From: an uncultured Duncaniella sp.
GTDB lineage: Bacteria > Bacteroidota > Bacteroidia > Bacteroidales > Muribaculaceae
Direction of reading: 5' to 3'
NCBI GenBank assembly: GCA_910588795.1
Contig: CAJURI010000005.1
Location: 1 to 64,000, forward strand
Length of the DNA: 64,000 nt
Part shown: positions 60,610 to 64,000 of the stretch, one piece after another
How the letters are laid out: the number at the start of each line of letters is the position of its first letter
Position numbering within the stretch: position 1 is the first letter of the stretch
The notes under the pieces: generated by a model
The model's input: the letters and a program-made list of their open reading frames with translations, nothing else
What the model was told of the DNA's origin: nothing
The model's database searches: none
Made by a program: the position numbers and the translations under genes

Positions 60610-61821
60610 CTATGCTCCGGCACGTTCCTTGAGCCGGCGCATGCGGCGTGACACATTGACCTGGACCACGCAGTAGTCTATCAGCGGAGCCAGGGCGTTG
60701 GCAAGGAGCACTGCAAGCATGGCTCCCTCGGGATATCCGTTGTTGTAGGTGCGTATCAGCACGGCCATTACTCCGACAAGCAGTCCGTATATGTATTTGC
60801 CGGTTCCGGTCCTTGCAGCCGTGACTGGATCTGTGGCCATGAACACCGCCGCAAAGGCAAATCCTCCGTAAAGCAGCTGGTCAAGAGGCGACAGGAACGA
60901 TGCAGGATAAGTAGGGGTCTCGAAAACGTTGGCGATCCATCCCATGAGCAGCCCTCCGGCCACAACGCTGAGCATGATCCTCCATGAGGCTATGCCTGTG
61001 GCAAGAAGAATCACCGCGCCGATGAGTATGCACAGCGTCGATGTCTCACCGAATGATCCGGGGATCAGGCCTACGAATGCGTCCCATGCCGAGATGGCGT
61101 CTCCTCGCAGATTGAGCAGTTCGAGCTTGTCTCCTGAGAATGATGCTATCTGGCCCAGCGGGGTCGCGCCTGTGAAGCCGTCGGGAAGGTCATAACCCAG
61201 TCCGAGTATGGATTTCGAGCTTACAAACACCTTGTCGCCGCTCATTTGCGCCGGATAGGCAAAGAAGAGGAATGCGCGGGTAACAAGTGCGACATTGAAC
61301 ACGTTGTAGCCTGTCCCGCCGAACACCTCCTTGACGAATATCACCGAGAACGCCGTAGCGACGGCAAGCATCCACAGCGGAGTCTCGATAGGGCATATGA
61401 GCGGGATCAGAATTCCGGTCACAAGGAATCCCTCCTGTATCTCTTCGTGCCTCCATTGGGCTACGGCAAATTCTATGCCCAGTCCCACGATGTAGGCTAC
61501 GGTTATGCGCGGCAGCACTGCGAGGAATCCGTAGCCAATGAGCTGCCAGAAAGGAAACTCTGTGGCTCCGGCGGCAAGCCAGTTCTGATAACCCGTGTTG
61601 TACATGCCGAACAGCAGGCACGGCATGAGCGAGAGCACCACTATGATCATGATGCGCTTGGAGTCGAGGCTGTCATGTATGTTCACTCCCGACTTTGAAG
61701 TGGTGTTGGGGGTGTAGAGGAATGTCTCGAACCCCTCAAACACACTCTGCAGGGCGTGGAGCTTGCCTCCGGGCTCGAAATTGGGCTTTATGCGGTTGAG
61801 ATAATTTCTTAGAGCTTTCAT
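60610..61821 (-). CDS. nqrB: Na+-translocating NADH:quinone reductase subunit B
   Basis: A 403-residue core membrane subunit, about ten helices, related to RnfD. The second covalent FMN is expected on Thr220 in GFTGATPLG. The N-terminal LNRIKPNFEPGGKLHALQSVFEG is typical of NqrB and absent from RnfD. This subunit is thought to hold the sodium path and the riboflavin/quinone site. It sits 33 bases after nqrA. Confidence 0.96.
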   Translation of the reverse strand: MKALRNYLNRIKPNFEPGGKLHALQSVFEGFETFLYTPNTTSKSGVNIHDSLDSKRIMIIVVLSLMPCLLFGMYNTGYQNWLAAGATEFPFWQLIGYGFLAVLPRITVAYIVGLGIEFAVAQWRHEEIQEGFLVTGILIPLICPIETPLWMLAVATAFSVIFVKEVFGGTGYNVFNVALVTRAFLFFAYPAQMSGDKVFVSSKSILGLGYDLPDGFTGATPLGQIASFSGDKLELLNLRGDAISAWDAFVGLIPGSFGETSTLCILIGAVILLATGIASWRIMLSVVAGGLLMGWIANVFETPTYPASFLSPLDQLLYGGFAFAAVFMATDPVTAARTGTGKYIYGLLVGVMAVLIRTYNNGYPEGAMLAVLLANALAPLIDYCVVQVNVSRRMRRLKERAGA

Positions 61822-61854
61822 AAGTTCTTATGTTCTGTGTGTGGATTTATAGTA

Positions 61855-63198
61855 TCACGCTTCTTTGCGCATATAGTCGAGACCCTCGCGCACTATGCGC
61901 TGAAGCTCAAGTTTCGACGGGTCGGCATATTCTGCCAGCGCGAAGTCCTCCGGAGCCACCTCGTAGATGCCGAGAGCCTCCATACGGTCGATATCTCTGG
62001 CGATTATGGCCTTCAGCAGGTATTCAGGCTCTATGTCCATAGGGATGTAGCGGTCATAGACCCCCGACATGATCATGGCGCGTCGGCCGCCGTTAAGGCG
62101 TGCGTCGGGATTGAACTTCTTCCCTAAGAAACGTCCGAGAAACGATCGGCTTTCACTCATCTTGTTCGGGCTGAGTGACGCCCATCCCATGAACTCGTCG
62201 GTGTCGTCCCCCTCAGGTATCACTGTCACCTGGCGGTAAGGGTAGCGCAGATACCCCTCGATCCCTTCATTAGTGCCTGTGAGAACATTGCCCGATATTA
62301 TACGGTGGTGGCGGCCGTCCTCCTTCACATCATTTTCAAGCAGTTGGGCCAGCGGCGCGCCGGGAAGTGTGGTGACAATCTTGGGGTGTTCCACCTCGCT
62401 GCCGGTGACCGCTACTGTCACGGTGAAGTCAACACGCCCGGTAAGCATCAGTTCACCGATCTTTACGAGCGTCACTATGTCGAGGCACCACACCACATCA
62501 CCTTTGTTGACGGGAGCTATGTTGGCTATCTGTACACCCGCATTCCCTGCAGGGTGAAGATTGTTGAACTCCACGATCTCCGCGCCTTTGATGTCGGGCA
62601 TGTTGCTCCCTTGTGCGACACTTATATATACCGAACCTTTAGTAAGCGATTTCAGAGCCTCCACTCCTTTGGCCATCTCCGCCTCCTTGCCCGCGACGGT
62701 CCTGTAAAGGTCTATGGAGAGAGGGGCTGTATCCATCCCTGTCACGAATATGTCGCGCGGGCGGTCGCTGTCCATGGGCAATATGTCATAGGGGCGGCGG
62801 CGCATCATTGCCCACAGTCCCGACACCTTGAGAGCTTTTCTCACATCCTCTCCCGTAGGAGACTTGGGTACATCTATGGCTGTCGGAGTGCTGTCGCTGT
62901 TGCTGCGTTTCACAACGATGCGTTCGATCTTCCTGCGGGCACCTCTTGTGATGCTTTCCACCGTACCGCATATAGGCGATACAAGCTTCACGTCCGGATC
63001 GTTCTTGTCATGCATGAGCGGAGCACCCTGGATCACTGTTTCTCCCTCCTTTACCTCCGGCTTCGGAAGGAAGCCCGGATAGTCGTCCGGGACTATGGCT
63101 ATCTTTTCAGGCTTCACATCGGCGACCGGGCAGGTGTCGGTGAGCTGACCCTCAAGACGCATATTGAGCCCTTTCTTGAGATTGATGGTTTTTCTCAT
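61855..63198 (-). CDS. nqrA: Na+-translocating NADH:quinone reductase subunit A
   Basis: A 447-residue peripheral subunit on the cytoplasmic side, involved in quinone binding. Visible segments are INLKKGLNMRLEGQ, VQGAPLMHDKNDPDVKLVSPICGTV, GMDTAPLSIDLYRTV and the RnfC-like YLRYPYRQVTVIPEG. No iron-sulfur cysteines are expected and none are seen in clusters. First gene of the six-gene nqr operon that moves sodium out of the cell while oxidising NADH. The -7 box is at 63245-63252. Confidence 0.97.
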   Translation of the reverse strand: MRKTINLKKGLNMRLEGQLTDTCPVADVKPEKIAIVPDDYPGFLPKPEVKEGETVIQGAPLMHDKNDPDVKLVSPICGTVESITRGARRKIERIVVKRSNSDSTPTAIDVPKSPTGEDVRKALKVSGLWAMMRRRPYDILPMDSDRPRDIFVTGMDTAPLSIDLYRTVAGKEAEMAKGVEALKSLTKGSVYISVAQGSNMPDIKGAEIVEFNNLHPAGNAGVQIANIAPVNKGDVVWCLDIVTLVKIGELMLTGRVDFTVTVAVTGSEVEHPKIVTTLPGAPLAQLLENDVKEDGRHHRIISGNVLTGTNEGIEGYLRYPYRQVTVIPEGDDTDEFMGWASLSPNKMSESRSFLGRFLGKKFNPDARLNGGRRAMIMSGVYDRYIPMDIEPEYLLKAIIARDIDRMEALGIYEVAPEDFALAEYADPSKLELQRIVREGLDYMRKEA

Positions 63199-63244
63199 TA
63201 TGCTTGTATGGATATGTAAAATTGTATCTTAGTAGTAGAAGTGG

Positions 63245-63252
63245 CAAAGTTA
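63245..63252 (-). promoter_or_regulatory. -7 promoter box for the nqr operon
   Basis: TAACTTTG on the minus strand, 46 bases before the nqrA ATG. No -33 TTTG is found. Confidence 0.6.
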
Positions 63253-63377
63253 GTGGATATATTTTAAATAACTTTAAATACGTTGGATTAAAAATAATAA
63301 AATAGTGTCAAATTCGCAATATGCTTACTCTAATTTAGGAATTTTAGAGAAATGCGCTGAAAAAAAGAGATAAAACG

Positions 63378-63409
63378 TTTGCAAACACCGAAATTTCATT
63401 CTAAATTTG
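63378..63409 (+). promoter_or_regulatory. Promoter for the exbB-type gene
   Basis: TTTG (63378-63381), 20 bases, then TAAATTTG (63402-63409), a full consensus match, about 256 bases before the ATG. Confidence 0.85.
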
Positions 63410-63528
63410 CATACCGTTTATGTCCGCTCTAATCCATAAGTATCGAACACATAAACGCATATTAATCTATTTTTAAACCCTTTAAATCGATTGCCACCCC
63501 TTTCACAATGCACATCTGAGACACACAT

Positions 63529-63577
63529 CATAATGAAATGCCTGTAATGGAGCGGGCTGTGTCGCACTTTCATTATG
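63529..63577 (+). promoter_or_regulatory. Leader hairpin upstream of the exbB-type gene
   Basis: Arms CATAATGAAA (63529-63538) and TTTCATTATG (63568-63577) pair over ten bases within the long untranslated leader. No known riboswitch is recognised. Confidence 0.5.
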
Positions 63578-63665
63578 CCTTTGGCAATCATATCACAAAG
63601 GTCAGATCATCAAAACTAATAATCATAAACTAATAAACCAAAAAACAAAACAGTTAATTCAAATT

Positions 63666-64000
63666 ATGGAAGCTCAAAAGCCCACCGTAGCCAAACAGGC
63701 TGCAAAGAAAGAAGGCAGCAATGTTGCCGGTATCAAGAATGCATTCCTTGTGATTCTCGCATGTCTCGTAGTAGCTGTGTTGCTCTTTATCTTCTGGTTC
63801 GGTCACGAATCCCACTTTGAGGAAGGACACCCCATCGACCTCTGGGGCACCATCTACAAGGGCGGTTTCATCGTGCCTATCCTCCAGACCCTCTTCCTCA
63901 CCGTTATCGTTCTTTCTGTAGAGCGTTGGATCGCCCTCTCTTCAGCCAAGGGTAAAGGCTCTATCGAGAAGTTCGTTGCCGGTGTCAAGAAGTGCCTCGT
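63666..64000 (+). CDS. MotA/TolQ/ExbB-family proton channel protein, N-terminal part
   Basis: The first 111 residues of an inner-membrane motor protein, cut by the window end. A polar lysine-rich head (about 25 residues) leads to a first transmembrane helix (about 26-46, AFLVILACLVVAVLLFIFWF). A conserved turn, LWGTIYKGGFIVPILQTLF, starts the second helix, then SVERWIALSSAKGKGS follows. This matches the Bacteroidetes ExbB/TolQ type, which with ExbD and TonB powers SusC-type transporters. exbD-type partners are expected just past the window. It is preceded by a promoter and a long leader. Confidence 0.9.
   Translation, partial: MEAQKPTVAKQAAKKEGSNVAGIKNAFLVILACLVVAVLLFIFWFGHESHFEEGHPIDLWGTIYKGGFIVPILQTLFLTVIVLSVERWIALSSAKGKGSIEKFVAGVKKCL

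Larger units (their letters stand above)
63199..63665. other. 467-base gene-free stretch between nqrA and exbB
   Basis: It holds divergent promoters for nqrA (63245-63252, minus) and exbB (63378-63409, plus), then a leader of about 250 bases with one hairpin (63529-63577). I see no coding frame of interest. The first 100 bases are very A+T-rich. Confidence 0.75.

Noticed and set aside
62305..63219. A 304-codon plus-strand frame opposite nqrA
   Set aside because: Antisense to an unmistakable NqrA, with an arginine/histidine-rich random-like product.
1..64000. CRISPR arrays, prophage genes, complete insertion sequences, invertible promoter repeats
   Set aside because: No regularly spaced repeats, phage structural or integrase genes, or full transposase frames were seen. 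The only mobile-like sequence is the short palindrome after GH115.

Overview
The window looks like chromosome of a member of the order Bacteroidales, most like the family Muribaculaceae (family-level placement is inference). The reasons are SusC/SusD pairs, FecR/ECF control with DUF4974-type architecture, a Na+-NQR operon, a Porin_10-type porin, and promoters of the Bacteroidetes form TTTG-N19/20-TAnnTTTG in front of many genes. Shine-Dalgarno sites are largely absent. G+C looks about 50-55% by eye, and no plasmid, phage or complete insertion sequence was recognised.

Layout. 1-2043: the end of one SusC and its SusD. 2170-5429 (minus): lgt, pheS, nth and a TRIC/YicG-like membrane protein. 5526-16044 (plus): a DUF695 protein, an aspartate aminotransferase, then tyrS, queF, queC, an M15-like protein, a giant AsmA-like protein, a HAD phosphatase and aroB. 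16052-18279: an outer-membrane barrel, tRNA-Arg(ACG), tadA and a sirtuin. 18696-26400 (minus): a TlpA-like lipoprotein, a FecR anti-sigma factor, an STN-containing SusC and a SusD, with the ECF sigma factor diverging at 26569. 27308-29808: an AraC regulator overlapping an ATPase-TOPRIM (DUF4435-like) fusion. 30089-33106: a GH115 glycosidase broken by one in-frame amber codon and lying between two long inverted repeats. 33259-46465: housekeeping genes (tig, a porin, a binding protein, a U32 hydroxylase-type protein, dnaJ, grpE, ispE, dnaB, trpB2, HAD). 46509-51976 (minus): a Cus/Czc-type metal efflux operon. 52232-54420: tRNA-Glu, rpsT, tRNA-Glu, recO, a small membrane protein and a GNAT. 54456-57148 (minus): guanine deaminase with an MFS carrier. 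57306-63198 (minus): nqrABCDEF. 63666-end: the start of an ExbB/TolQ-type channel with a long leader.

How it works together. The two SusCD systems need TonB energy, which the ExbB-type gene would help supply, while Nqr builds the sodium gradient and respires NADH. The second SusCD system carries its own surface-signalling circuit (STN plug extension, FecR, ECF). Translation-related genes cluster: tyrS sits with queuosine genes, and tadA sits directly behind the tRNA it is expected to modify.

The most interesting points are the tRNA-Arg(ACG)-tadA pairing, the AraC-coupled ATPase-TOPRIM fusion with a possible defence role, the amber-interrupted GH115 flanked by palindromes, an orphan promoter-terminator pair that may be a small RNA, and three promoters placed so close to the ATG that leaderless mRNAs are predicted.
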